64,000 nucleotides of DNA from Caenicola sp034331105 (GCA_034331105.1 JAXQGB010000015.1:248001-312000); one strand, 5' to 3'. Shown: positions 8,851 to 17,779, counted from the stretch's first letter. Made by a program: numbers and translations. The notes: generated by a model not told the origin, from the letters alone.

Positions 8851-10047
8851 CTATACCAAGGCTTTATTCATCTCATCTATTCTGGCAAGGATAGAGAGAA
8901 GGTATAGCAGCACAATTCCGTTTGCGGTAAGTACCACTCCAATTACCGGTCCGGGGATCAGATTTTTTATCAGCATCGATGTTCCGAAAACTATCGAAAG
9001 TATGTTCAGCGTCATCTGGGTCATGAAAAGTCTTTTGATCACCGTCGGGACCGGACCTCTGTCAATTCTTTTATCCTGTGTTTTTGAGAAAAACATTTTT
9101 ATGATCGGGATCGTTCCCCCTCCAATATTAAGAAGGGCAATGATGAAAGTAAGAGTTGGTACGAGTATCCAGGGGATGATGCACGAAATTATGCCCATTG
9201 CCCCAAAAAAGAGTCCAAGCCAGACAAGAGGCCATGTTCTTGAAAACGACCTGATAGGAGTATTGCCGAATGCTACCATCTGAATGGACATTATGACAAC
9301 AAGGAGGCCCAGCTGTGCGCTTCCCGAAAATGGCAGCAGGCCTATAGTTACAGGCACAAGCAGGATCCCGAGCAAGACCATCAAAACTCCCGTTATAAGA
9401 ATAACGGTACGGTCGTCGGAGAGCTGCACCACACCCGACGGCCTCTTCGCAGCTGCGGGATAAAGTTTGTATATCCTGAAAAGAACGGCGGTCAGGGAAA
9501 GGATCAAAATTCCATAAAACAGGACTGAAAAGGCTGTAAGGCTGCCTGCCATTATATTTTTATCGATAAGAAGAAGGGAAATAAATACAGACATCGAATA
9601 GACCGCGGCGCAATTGACCGCAAGTAAATTGAATATCCCCCCCTTCTCTTTCCAAAGGGCAAATTTATCTTTTGAAAGAAACATCTGCAGTAGAAGAAGT
9701 ATCCCTCCCGGACCAAAACATATGAAAAGTATTTTTCTGGGGATATTTTTCAATATATCCGGTATAAAGCATGTAATTATTCCGACACAGGCAATGATGA
9801 TACCCAGGATAAGGAGGGCAAGCGGTCTTTGGGGAACGTCCCCGAAAGGGGTCTTGCCCAGCACAGTTATTTGAAGTGCATATATGAATATCAGAAGTCC
9901 GTACAGGCCGTTTTCATAGTACGGCAGCAGGCCGGAATAAACAGGAAAAAGCAAAAGCCCGGCTATGACCATGGTCAGGCCGGCGATCATAAGTATTACA
10001 AGGTCTATTGGAATATCAGCCTTTTTTGAAGACCACCCGCCAAACAT
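8851..10047 (-). CDS. Integral membrane protein with internal duplication, unknown function
   Basis: I do not recognise the family. The 398-residue protein is almost entirely transmembrane helices and consists of two similar halves (about 15-190 and 215-395). Each half repeats the pattern of a Gly-rich first helix, LL-P-V, GLLP, a short loop and a helix ending in Q...GxTP (VLGKTPFGD in the first, AFGNTPIRS in the second). The duplication suggests a pseudo-symmetric channel or carrier. The start ATG at 10047 is 8 bases after GGAGG; a TTG two codons upstream is less likely. It stands next to UspA genes on the same strand, perhaps hinting at stress physiology. Confidence 0.6.
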   Translation of the reverse strand: MFGGWSSKKADIPIDLVILMIAGLTMVIAGLLLFPVYSGLLPYYENGLYGLLIFIYALQITVLGKTPFGDVPQRPLALLILGIIIACVGIITCFIPDILKNIPRKILFICFGPGGILLLLQMFLSKDKFALWKEKGGIFNLLAVNCAAVYSMSVFISLLLIDKNIMAGSLTAFSVLFYGILILSLTAVLFRIYKLYPAAAKRPSGVVQLSDDRTVILITGVLMVLLGILLVPVTIGLLPFSGSAQLGLLVVIMSIQMVAFGNTPIRSFSRTWPLVWLGLFFGAMGIISCIIPWILVPTLTFIIALLNIGGGTIPIIKMFFSKTQDKRIDRGPVPTVIKRLFMTQMTLNILSIVFGTSMLIKNLIPGPVIGVVLTANGIVLLYLLSILARIDEMNKALV

Positions 10048-10128
10048 GTCCAAAACCTCCTCAGGGCCGGTTCCGGCTGAAATAAAACGCCGGGCTTTTG
10101 AAGGATCGATTTATGCAAGTACAGTCTT

Positions 10129-10935
10129 TTAACAGTATGTGCCTTTGGTCCGGTAGTTCTCCCGCCTCTCGTCGGCAAGCTGCTTCATCAGTTTGTCAAA
10201 CTCATCCCTCTTTTCCCTGTAAAGATAGTCTGCAGACCTTGCAGACTCAGGGAAGACGATCACAAGAGAACCCTTTTCTATCTCAGAGAATATATATTCC
10301 ACGGCATCTTCTACGCTTACTGAGTCAGCTGGAGGTGTTATACCGCCAAAAATCGCGGTGCGTACATTCGCCGGACAAAAAACGCTGAAGTTGAGTCCTT
10401 CGTTTTCCAGTTCATACTGGAGAGATTCTGTCATCGATATCACTGCGCTCTTGGTAGCTGCGTAAACAGCCTGGTAAGGAACAGGGATCTTTCCTGCGAT
10501 GGATCCTGTGTTGACTATGTGGCCGAACCCCTGCTCCCTCATTATGGGAATAGCGGTATAGGTACCATGAATGACCCCCATCAGGTTCAGATCGATAATG
10601 AACTTCCACATGTCAAAGGTGATCTTTTCTGTGGGCAGAGTTAGGCCCGTTCCTGCGTTGTTAAAAACTATGTCGAGGTTGCCTGAATGTTCTTTTGCAT
10701 CTGATATGAGTTTTTGGACCTGTTCGAGTTTCGTGACATCAGTAAGTACAGGAAAAACCTTGCCGGGATATTGGGTGTTCAGCCTATCTGATTCGCGCTT
10801 GAGCCCTTCTTCATTGAAGTCGCCCATGAAGACCGCATCAGCGCCTCTTTTAAGGAGTTCTTCCGTGATGCCAAGGCCAAGCCCTGAGGCTGCGCCGGTC
10901 ACTGCCGCAACTTTATGTTCAAAATATCCGCTCAT
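10129..10935 (-). CDS. Short-chain dehydrogenase/reductase (SDR)
   Basis: Classical NAD(P)-dependent SDR of 268 residues. The cofactor motif TGAASGLG, the NNAG motif and the catalytic Ser with YAATK (Tyr and Lys) are intact. The start ATG at 10935 has AAAGGAG 6 bases upstream; the longer frame starting at 10980 lacks a ribosome site. It is followed upstream on the same strand by an acetoacetate-decarboxylase-like gene and an aldo/keto reductase, which together suggest carbonyl or keto-acid conversion. The substrate is not predictable. Confidence 0.87.
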   Translation of the reverse strand: MSGYFEHKVAAVTGAASGLGLGITEELLKRGADAVFMGDFNEEGLKRESDRLNTQYPGKVFPVLTDVTKLEQVQKLISDAKEHSGNLDIVFNNAGTGLTLPTEKITFDMWKFIIDLNLMGVIHGTYTAIPIMREQGFGHIVNTGSIAGKIPVPYQAVYAATKSAVISMTESLQYELENEGLNFSVFCPANVRTAIFGGITPPADSVSVEDAVEYIFSEIEKGSLVIVFPESARSADYLYREKRDEFDKLMKQLADERRENYRTKGTYC

Positions 10936-11088
10936 GACATGCTCCTTTCGATAATGATCATCAGAATTTTCGGCGGACATCTTCGTAGGATGCTATGGTA
11001 TGCTTCCAAATGAGGAAAGTCCCGCGATCCGCTTCCGCATATCTCAACATTCAGCCAACCGGAAATTTATGTTATGTATTAGCTGCTC

Positions 11089-11889
11089 TTACCCTAAAGA
11101 CCTTGAATCACCTACGTTCAGCCTTGCAGCCCCTTTCATCATCAGCGCCTTTGAATATTTATGCACCGGCAGTTCTGACATCGAATTTATTATTTTGAAC
11201 TGCAGCATGTTCATTTCCAGACCAAACTTCTGCCATTCGATCTTACCCTCTCCCATCCAGGCCTTTTCAAATGTTACCTCCTGGGGATAAAGTGTCGCAT
11301 GGCTCAGTGCAGCTCCGCCTTTGCCAAGTTGCGGGATATATCTCCATGCAAAATAATTTATTTTTGAATGTTCGTTCAGCAGTTTAAGCTCTTCTTCTTC
11401 CAGCTCTCTCTCCCTGTTCAGGTCGATCTTCAAGAAAGTATTGCATTCGTAACTGGCGGCAGAAAACCAATGGTCTCCGTAATGCCTTAATGAGGAGATA
11501 TCAGCATATATCTTCGGCATTCCATCCTCTTCTCTTCCGCCGATTATCGGACATGCTTTGTTTTCCCAGATAACAAGGACATACTCTCCATCGAGCACAT
11601 CTGAATTTTTAACATATCTGACAGGAACTCCTGCCTGGATCAGTCTGTATTCTCCCCCTGACATCCAGTCTACATCACGGCATTCGGCAAACTGAACATT
11701 GACCGTGGGGCTTATAATATCGAAATCTTCCGGGATCAATTTTGAAAGCACTTCCTCATCAGTCTCAAAACTGACAGAGACAGAGGTCATGTCTCCGTAA
11801 ACAGTACGTACGGGGTAAAAAGGTTCTCCTCCAAAATGGACCGGCATCTTGTAGACAAGGTCATCCTGCAGCCTAAATTTACCTTTCAT
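11089..11889 (-). CDS. Acetoacetate decarboxylase family protein
   Basis: Member of the acetoacetate decarboxylase fold (266 residues, the usual size). The segment GGREEDGMPKIYADI matches the family region holding the Schiff-base Lys, here in MPK. Family enzymes decarboxylate acetoacetate, but many homologues have other aldol or dehydratase activities. It lies between an SDR and an aldo/keto reductase on one strand. A GGGG motif sits about 11 bases before the ATG. The family is confident; the reaction is uncertain. Confidence 0.75.
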   Translation of the reverse strand: MKGKFRLQDDLVYKMPVHFGGEPFYPVRTVYGDMTSVSVSFETDEEVLSKLIPEDFDIISPTVNVQFAECRDVDWMSGGEYRLIQAGVPVRYVKNSDVLDGEYVLVIWENKACPIIGGREEDGMPKIYADISSLRHYGDHWFSAASYECNTFLKIDLNRERELEEEELKLLNEHSKINYFAWRYIPQLGKGGAALSHATLYPQEVTFEKAWMGEGKIEWQKFGLEMNMLQFKIINSMSELPVHKYSKALMMKGAARLNVGDSRSLG

Positions 11890-11945
11890 TTCTTTTTCAT
11901 CCCCTTTTCTTGATTTCCTGCATCATCAATAAATTTTGGAATTTG

Positions 11946-13055
11946 CTAATTGAGAAGTTCATCATGCGCTTTTGCAAGAAGCTCCCTTATTTTGAGTCCC
12001 TGCGGGCAATGAAGCTCGCAGACACCACATGAAACACATTTGTCTGCACCCCTCCCCGGTTTGAAAAATACCTCCCTGTAATGATCTTTTACCGATCCGT
12101 CCAAAGTATTCCGATACTTGTTATAAAGTGTAAAAACGGCCGTTATCATCACACCGTGAGAACAGGGCATGCAATATTTGCAGTCAGTGCAGGGTATGGT
12201 GACACTGCTTCCGTACTCCTTTGCGATCATGGAGACAAGATCTTTGTCCTCTTTGCTCATTACGCCCGGCGCAGAATCGCTGAAGATCCTCAAATTATCC
12301 TCAAGCTGTTCCATATTGCTTGTTCCGCTCAGGACAACAGAGACTTCTTCCTGGTCATAAAGCCATCTGAAACACCATTCTGCAAGGGATCGTTTTTCAT
12401 GGTATCCCTCGACCAGACCCAGAACGGTCTTTGGAGCATCCTTCAGCAGGGAGCCTCCCCTCAATGGTTCCATCACAGTTACAGGAAGTCCTTTTGATGA
12501 AGCGTAACGAAGCCCTTCTACACCGCCGGCCTGATTCTTTTCATCAAGAATATTCAGCTGTATCTGCGTCATGTCCCAGGGATAGTAATCTATTATCTCT
12601 TTAAAGGCTTCGAAGCTGTTGTGAAGCGAGAACCCCTTATGGAGTATCTTCCCCTTTATTGCAGCTTTGTCGAGAAAGTCCGCTCCGTCGTATTTTTTAA
12701 CTTTTTCCCATACCGCTGGGCTCAGGTTATGGAGCAGATATATGTCTGCATAATCTGTCTGGAGCCTCTTCAGCTGCTCGTCGAGATATCTTTCCATATC
12801 TTTCTGACATGAAGACATGGCAACCGGGCATTTTGTAACAAGGCATACTTTTTCCCTGTAACCATTCTTAAGCGCTTTTCCGACTATTTGCTCACTCCCT
12901 GGATATGTATACGCGGTATCTATGTAGTTGACTCCGCTGTCGATCGCGTGCCTGACCATCCTGACGGCATCTTCTTCGTCACTGGGGAATCTCATGCAGC
13001 CCAGGCCAAAGCGGGATACCCTTAACCCTGTTTTTCCAAAATCTATATACTCCAT
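11946..13055 (-). CDS. Aldo/keto reductase with C-terminal 4Fe-4S domain
   Basis: N-terminal aldo/keto reductase barrel (about 1-270) fused to a ferredoxin-like tail. The barrel shows DTAYTYPGSE with the catalytic Asp and Tyr, TKCPV with the Lys and LLHNL with the His. The tail has two Cys clusters, CTDCKYCMPCSHG and CVSCGVCELHCPQG, typical of the Fe-S-containing family members of anaerobes. The start ATG at 13055 is 8 bases after GGGGG. It is the first gene of the minus-strand group with the decarboxylase-like and SDR genes. It probably reduces or oxidises a carbonyl with electrons passing through the clusters; substrate unknown. Confidence 0.87.
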   Translation of the reverse strand: MEYIDFGKTGLRVSRFGLGCMRFPSDEEDAVRMVRHAIDSGVNYIDTAYTYPGSEQIVGKALKNGYREKVCLVTKCPVAMSSCQKDMERYLDEQLKRLQTDYADIYLLHNLSPAVWEKVKKYDGADFLDKAAIKGKILHKGFSLHNSFEAFKEIIDYYPWDMTQIQLNILDEKNQAGGVEGLRYASSKGLPVTVMEPLRGGSLLKDAPKTVLGLVEGYHEKRSLAEWCFRWLYDQEEVSVVLSGTSNMEQLEDNLRIFSDSAPGVMSKEDKDLVSMIAKEYGSSVTIPCTDCKYCMPCSHGVMITAVFTLYNKYRNTLDGSVKDHYREVFFKPGRGADKCVSCGVCELHCPQGLKIRELLAKAHDELLN

Positions 13056-13070
13056 AGTTATTACCCCCAT

Positions 13071-13489
13071 ACCATATTAACGTGACATTTTGTTTATAGT
13101 ATACACTCTTCAATAAATAAGCGTAACCATTGTGAAACTGCGCAAACGCATGCTGCGTGAAGCGGTGGTAGGAACGGTCAAACAGTTGTCAAACAGTAAT
13201 CAAACGTTAGTGAGGGGCGGGGGCGAAGAGCGGGGGAATTTGCATCCTGGCTGAGTGGAATGCCTCCCTCCACGTCATCCCGGTATGGACCTCCCTCTCC
13301 GTCATCCCGGTATGGGCTCGAGCCGGGAACCCGATCTGGGGCTTTACCCATGCCCTTGACGTCGTCCCTGAGTGAACCTATCGGGGATCCGGCGGATGCA
13401 ATCTTCGCCCGCATTTACCTCTGTTTAACCATCGTAAAAAAAGGGGGGGTAGTATACTATTATGTATAAATACGAAATGGGGGATATTA
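13071..13489. repeat. Intergenic repeat mosaic upstream of the DUF523 gene
   Basis: No gene is supported here. Two adjacent 27-base units with the core CGTCATCCCGGTATG lie at about 13262-13315. A block GACGTCGTCCCTGAGTG near 13352 matches the mosaic at 1727. GTCAAACAGTTGTCAAACAG near 13178 and GCGTGAAGCGGTGG near 13154 recall the 1600-1700 and 13935-13970 regions. The same modules in different orders suggest a family of dispersed intergenic elements. Confidence 0.5.
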
Positions 13490-13936
13490 TTGAAAATACT
13501 TGTCAGTGCCTGTCTGCTCGGAATAAATTCACGATACTGCGGCGGAGGCTGCCTCAACGAAAAGATAGCCTCGCTGACCGCGAATCACGACCTTATACCT
13601 GTATGCCCCGAACAGCTTGGGGGGCTGCCCACGCCAAGGGAACCGGATGAGATCAGGGAAGGAAGAGTATTTGAAAAAAACGGCAAGGACAATACGGACA
13701 ATTTTCAAAAAGGAGCAGATGAGACGCTCAGGCTTGCCCGGCTTCTTAAAGTTGACATGGCTATACTTAAACAAAACAGCCCCTCATGCGGATCTTCTAT
13801 GATCTACGACGGAACTTTCAGCGGTAAAAAGATCCCCGGCTCAGGCATAACCGCATCTTTGCTCATTCAAAACGGGATCAGGGTGATAAGCGAGGATGAT
13901 ATTGACGAACTGAGAGAATTGTTTAAACAACCGTGA
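13490..13936 (+). CDS. DUF523 family protein
   Basis: Small cytosolic protein (148 residues) matching the DUF523 family, recognised by the N-terminal VSACLLGINSRYCGG, the CPEQLGGLPTPR segment and KQNSPSCGSSMIYDG with conserved Cys. The biochemical role of the family is not established; the conserved Cys residues suggest metal or thiol chemistry. The start is a TTG with GGGGG 6 bases upstream. The gene sits alone between two repeat mosaics, with no terminator visible on either side. Confidence 0.85.
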   Translation: MKILVSACLLGINSRYCGGGCLNEKIASLTANHDLIPVCPEQLGGLPTPREPDEIREGRVFEKNGKDNTDNFQKGADETLRLARLLKVDMAILKQNSPSCGSSMIYDGTFSGKKIPGSGITASLLIQNGIRVISEDDIDELRELFKQP

Positions 13937-14161
13937 AACAATGGAGCAGTAGTGAAGCGGTTGTTAAAACCGGCAAGGTGTTGGCAAGCAATTGTAAGAA
14001 CCTAACCCACGACCTAAAATCACCGTCGTTCCCGAATGCTTAAATCGGGAATCCAGCGGCTTGGGGTTAGATTCTAAAGAGTAAGTTACAGACAGGATCT
14101 AGAGACACTGGACCCCCGATACATGCACTCGGGGAAGACGGTTATTAAAGTCCAATCCTCC
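13937..14161. repeat. Repeat mosaic downstream of the DUF523 gene
   Basis: Begins with GTGAAACAATGGAGCAGTAG and includes CCGTCGTTCCCGAATGC near 14022 followed by CTTAAATCGGGAATCCAG, a REP-like unit related to the one near 1727. It runs directly into the hairpin array at 14162. No coding capacity is evident. Confidence 0.5.
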
Positions 14162-14283
14162 GCGGCCTTTGGCCGCAAATTCACCGCGAGTGCTCTGCTC
14201 GCAAATTCTCCGTGGCTCGATCCACCCCACAAATTCACCGCAGCATGAAATTTGCTGCAAATTCTCCGTCGCATATATGCGAC
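14162..14283. repeat. Hairpin array with CAAATTC(A/T)CCG linkers
   Basis: Five dyads are joined by the same linker as the 2078-2255 array: GCGGCC/GGCCGC (14162-14176, identical to the first unit of the other array), GCGAG/CTCGC (14186-14202), an imperfect GTGG/CCAC (14212-14230), GCAGC/GCTGC (14240-14258) and the perfect palindrome GTCGCATATATGCGAC (14268-14283). The stems differ while the linker is constant. Confidence 0.65.
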
Positions 14284-14375
14284 AAAATCAGTTATAATTT
14301 ATAATGAATACTAGAACAGACCATTTAGTGTTTTCCTTCAAAATATAGACGGTTATTATTTAAGGAGCGATGCTC

Positions 14376-14573
14376 ATGATAGAGGCTTTTAGGATCTCAG
14401 GGATGCTGGCAGGGATACTTATGACTGTCGCAGGCTTTACAGGTTTTTTTGGACCTAGTCTCAGAAAGATCATCAAAGGGCCTGCCGTGCTGAGGGTCCA
14501 CCGCTGGTGCGGTATAGGAGCTGTAACTTTCGGGTTGACACATGGGATCATATACATGCTTTATCTAGGTTAA
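14376..14573 (+). CDS. Small two-helix membrane protein with HX13H motif
   Basis: A 65-residue protein with two predicted transmembrane helices (about 8-28 and 43-62). Between and within them stand two His exactly 13 residues apart in HRWCGIGAVTFGLTH, the spacing used for b-heme in ferric-reductase-like and cytochrome b561-like proteins. It is far smaller than those families, so any heme site would need a dimer or partner. The start ATG at 14376 is 8 bases after AAGGAG; the ATG at 14370 is too close. It lies 27 bases before a desulfoferrodoxin-like exported protein, and the two probably form an operon. Heme binding is inference. Confidence 0.6.
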   Translation: MIEAFRISGMLAGILMTVAGFTGFFGPSLRKIIKGPAVLRVHRWCGIGAVTFGLTHGIIYMLYLG

Positions 14574-14600
14574 ATATATTTATTAGGAGGAATTTTCAGC

Positions 14601-14948
14601 ATGAAAAAAGCATTGATATCTCTTTTAGTTCTCGCAGCAGTGATCCTGGCCTGTACCCCGGTTTTTGCCCATCCTGCAGAAAAAATGGAGCTTAAATGGG
14701 ATGAAACGGCATCTGCTCTGGATGTCTCGATCGTCCATCCGGTCAAAAATACTGTAAAACACTATATAAGCAAAATAGTGGTCTCTGTCGATGGAAAGGT
14801 AATGGAAGAGAGGGTCCTCAAATCCCAGACCGATCCAAAAACAGAACAGGCAGTATTTGAGATCAAAGATCTTAAAAAAGGATCAAAGATAGAGGTAGAC
14901 GCGACCTGCAACGTATTTGGAAAACTTAAGGGAAGCATAGTGATCTAA
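14601..14948 (+). CDS. Exported desulfoferrodoxin/superoxide-reductase-like protein
   Basis: A 115-residue protein with a signal peptide (about 1-23, ending at VFA-H). The mature part resembles the superoxide reductase fold: HPVKNTVKHYI matches the family HPMxxxHYI iron ligands, and a C-terminal CNVFG stands where the family has CNxHG, so Cys is kept but the last His is replaced by Phe. The His at the mature N-terminus could be another ligand. The iron site may thus be altered or lost. AGGAGG precedes the ATG, and a strong terminator follows. It is likely a periplasmic partner of the small HX13H membrane protein upstream. Family assignment is moderate. Confidence 0.6.
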   Translation: MKKALISLLVLAAVILACTPVFAHPAEKMELKWDETASALDVSIVHPVKNTVKHYISKIVVSVDGKVMEERVLKSQTDPKTEQAVFEIKDLKKGSKIEVDATCNVFGKLKGSIVI

Positions 14949-14974
14949 CCGCAAGTCATTCATATAAACCACAA

Positions 14975-15006
14975 AGCGGCTGCCTTCTCGGGCAGCCGCT
15001 TTTTTC
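14975..15006 (+). terminator. Rho-independent terminator
   Basis: AGCGGCTGCC/GGCAGCCGCT with a 6-base loop, followed by a T run. It ends the two-gene unit at 14376-14948. Confidence 0.85.
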
Positions 15007-15020
15007 TGCTGTAATTGCTC

Positions 15021-17045
15021 TTATTTTACGTTAACGGTGAACATGTCTCCGGGTTGTCCTATGCAGACAACATAGCTGCCTTCAGGCACATAGACCTCTC
15101 CATCGTCGGTAATGCTGTCGAAGAGAGCAAGCCTTTCTGACTCCTCTGTCAAAACCATTACCCTGTCCTTTTCGGGTTTTTCGAATGAAAGGATAGAACC
15201 GCTGCCTGTCCTGTACCATTCATTGTATCCCTTTTCACCTATCATCACCGAGTTCCGGCCACTCTTTAAAACCTTGGTCTTTTCGGCATCAGAGAAAAGA
15301 AATATTCCTGATTTGACCCATAAAGTACCATCGCTTTCGAATATCTCAAGTTCCGACTGGTCCCGGAAAAGAGGCGCAGCATATGTTGCACTGTGGTCAT
15401 CCTCGACTCTTAGCGGGCTCATAAAGGTCAGGTATCCGGGCAACTCACTGTATGTATCTGAAGATACCATAGCTGTCTCCCTGTATAACTGGATCGAAGA
15501 CGTCAGATTTCTGATAAGCCATATTTTATCCTTCATATCCGCCAAAAGTTTCTTTGGTTCTTCCTCCTCTGATACTTTCTGGAACATTAAATTGTCAATT
15601 CCATAAAAGGGGTCTTTCTCGGCAATAAAGCATGAAGTATCCCGATTTCTTATAAAGTATCCCCGCAAATCTTTTTCAAACGAGTAGAAAGAGCCTCCGT
15701 TATAGACAAAGGACATCAGCACAGGCCCCTCTTTTCCCGCCGGGACTTCATCCCCTTCGGGCAGCAGCTGCAAAACCTCCATTTTCTTTCTCTCCTTGTT
15801 AAACCTGATCCTGACAAAGGATCCGCCGTTCGCATAGAGGCCCTGAAAGGCAGAAAGCTCGGACGGGATGATCTCCGGGTCAACGGGCTTTTCTTTTTTC
15901 CTCTCTTCGGGGACAGGAAGTCCCTTATCCTTCATAAGAGCATTCAGGACAGGTCTTGTGACTGCTTCGCCGTTCAGCTTTCCTGATATGCTTGCCGCAA
16001 CAACAAGCCTCTGCTCAGGTAATACCTGCAGTCCGGTGGAGTAAGCTCCGGTGCCTCCGCCCTTTGAATATACTTTTATGCCGTTTTCCTCATATGACGG
16101 AAGCAAAGAATAGTCCCAGCCAAAAGAGTCCATTATTACCTGTCCGCGAAGCCCTGCTGAAAAAGGTGTCGGCTGGCTTTTGAGTATTTCTTCGATGGAG
16201 CTTTGGGATAGTATTTTTTTCCCTCCCGGGGAGAAGCTGTCGCCAAATCTGCAAAGATCCTCAGCAGTCGAAGAGAGGCCTCCTGCGGCGTGTACAAGGA
16301 TCACTTCAGGAGGATATTTCTTCCCAGTTTCAGGATCATAAAAATTTGAGATGTTTCCCGCCGACTCACCTATGCTTGCACCGGTGTCCTTCATTCCAAG
16401 AGGCTGAAAGACCCTCTTTTCAAGGAAATTTAAAAATTTCTGGCCGGAGACCCTTTCGACGATCATCTCTGCAAGGGTGAATCCGTCATTGCAGTAGATC
16501 CCCACAGCGCCAGGGTCATGCTTCAGGTTCGATCTCTTCATCCTTTCAAGCAACATCTCGTAAGGTTCACCTTCAGGATCATATCCAAAGAGAAAAGTCG
16601 ATCCCGGCAGGCCGGAAGAGTGGTTGAAGAGCATCCTTACAGTTATTTCCCTGTACCTCTGGTCCTTCATTTCAAATTCAGGGATGTATTTCACGACAGG
16701 ATCGTCGAGGTTGACCTTTCCCTCGTCAACAAGCAGAAGAACAGAAACAGCAACAAACATTTTGCTTGTTGAGCCGATGTTGAACCGTGTTGATCTGTCT
16801 ACGACTCTGCCTGCCTTTCTGTCAGCAGCACCAAACCCTTCAGAATAGACTATTTTTCCACCGTCCATCACTGCCACAGTTGCAGAACTTCCCTGTCCTG
16901 ACGTGATGACTTTCCAGACTGCTTCGCGAGCTGCCTCTTTCGTATTTTGATAAGATGTTGATGAGGCCCCCGCTTGAGGTATGGTGATAACGAACATAAA
17001 AGTAAATATTAAAAATTCGATAACGATATTTTTAAATTTTGTCAT
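15021..17045 (-). CDS. Exported serine hydrolase, beta-lactamase/class C PBP family
   Basis: Signal peptide (about 1-27), then a class C beta-lactamase-like serine hydrolase domain (about 35-370) and a 300-residue C-terminal extension of unknown fold. Catalytic motifs are STSK (nucleophile Ser and Lys) and YCN (Tyr), with a Gly-rich KGGGTG strand near 330. Relatives are D-amino peptidases, esterases or carboxypeptidases; true antibiotic hydrolysis is not implied. The start is the ATG at 17045, 9 bases after AGGAG; the ATG at 17054 abuts that site. It is convergent with the preceding plus-strand unit and shares its terminator region. Confidence 0.8.
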   Translation of the reverse strand: MTKFKNIVIEFLIFTFMFVITIPQAGASSTSYQNTKEAAREAVWKVITSGQGSSATVAVMDGGKIVYSEGFGAADRKAGRVVDRSTRFNIGSTSKMFVAVSVLLLVDEGKVNLDDPVVKYIPEFEMKDQRYREITVRMLFNHSSGLPGSTFLFGYDPEGEPYEMLLERMKRSNLKHDPGAVGIYCNDGFTLAEMIVERVSGQKFLNFLEKRVFQPLGMKDTGASIGESAGNISNFYDPETGKKYPPEVILVHAAGGLSSTAEDLCRFGDSFSPGGKKILSQSSIEEILKSQPTPFSAGLRGQVIMDSFGWDYSLLPSYEENGIKVYSKGGGTGAYSTGLQVLPEQRLVVAASISGKLNGEAVTRPVLNALMKDKGLPVPEERKKEKPVDPEIIPSELSAFQGLYANGGSFVRIRFNKERKKMEVLQLLPEGDEVPAGKEGPVLMSFVYNGGSFYSFEKDLRGYFIRNRDTSCFIAEKDPFYGIDNLMFQKVSEEEEPKKLLADMKDKIWLIRNLTSSIQLYRETAMVSSDTYSELPGYLTFMSPLRVEDDHSATYAAPLFRDQSELEIFESDGTLWVKSGIFLFSDAEKTKVLKSGRNSVMIGEKGYNEWYRTGSGSILSFEKPEKDRVMVLTEESERLALFDSITDDGEVYVPEGSYVVCIGQPGDMFTVNVK

Positions 17046-17290
17046 CTTCAACATCTCCTTATATTGATTTACCTGGCAGGAATAATCAAATCTTATTTTT
17101 TCAACTTATTTACTATATCCCCTTTAATTTATACATCCTTTTTGCCAAAAATCAAGCTTCTAATTTTAATAAGCATATATTAAACTCTAGTTTCTGAACC
17201 TTTCTATTTCTTTATTTTATAGACGTGATATCATAATTTTATCGTTGACCGATCTTGAGACATTACCGGTAAGAAGGGGTGGAGCATCCA

Positions 17291-17779
17291 ATGTCAACAA
17301 CAGAAGAATTCATGGTCTATCTTACCGATCAACTGAGAGACGCCGGCATAATAACTTACAGGAAAATGTTCGGCGAATATGCTCTCTACTGCGATTCCAA
17401 AGTTATAGGGCTGGTCTGTGACGGGCAGTTTTTTCTTAAGAAAACAGATGCCGGACGAGGGTTTCTTAAGGAAGTGTGCGAGGCTCCGGCTTATAATGGC
17501 GCAAAACCATCATTTCTAATAACATCAACTGACGACAGGGAGTATCTGACAAAACTTGTCAGGGCGACCTGCAATGAATTGCCTTATCCCAAACCAAAAA
17601 AGAAAAAGGTAAAAAATAATTGTGACAACGGGGAATACGTCTGCTACTGTTCAAAGGTAACAGAAAAAATGATCGCAGAAGCAGTCAGGGATGGAGCCGA
17701 CTCGCCCGAAAAGGTCATTGCAGCTACAGGCGCTATGAAAAACAGCAACTGCGAAGTCAACAATCCTAAAGGGACCTGA
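17291..17779 (+). CDS. TfoX N-terminal domain protein with BFD-like [2Fe-2S] tail, in-frame UGA
   Basis: A TfoX N-terminal domain (about 1-100, MFGEYALYCDSKVIGLVCDGQFFLK) is fused to a bacterioferredoxin-associated-ferredoxin-like domain with CYCSKVTEKMIAEA and NCEVNNPKGT. As I recall relatives of this tail, they carry Cys-Cys after PKGT; here the next codon is TGA (17777-17779), then TGC. The frame continues as CYGDIVRVFGKHFNK and on to TAA at 17849-17851, exactly where the ribosome site of the next gene begins. The UGA is therefore either selenocysteine, a recent nonsense mutation or an error; the full product would end at 17851. The ATG at 17291 is 6 bases after GGAG. Confidence 0.78.
   Translation: MSTTEEFMVYLTDQLRDAGIITYRKMFGEYALYCDSKVIGLVCDGQFFLKKTDAGRGFLKEVCEAPAYNGAKPSFLITSTDDREYLTKLVRATCNELPYPKPKKKKVKNNCDNGEYVCYCSKVTEKMIAEAVRDGADSPEKVIAATGAMKNSNCEVNNPKGT

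Noticed and set aside
13178..13469. Open frames on both strands in the repeat mosaic
   Set aside because: They consist of translated tandem repeats and lack ribosome sites.
15021..17045. Beta-lactamase conferring resistance
   Set aside because: The serine-hydrolase motifs are shared by esterases and peptidases, and the long C-terminal extension is not typical of resistance enzymes.
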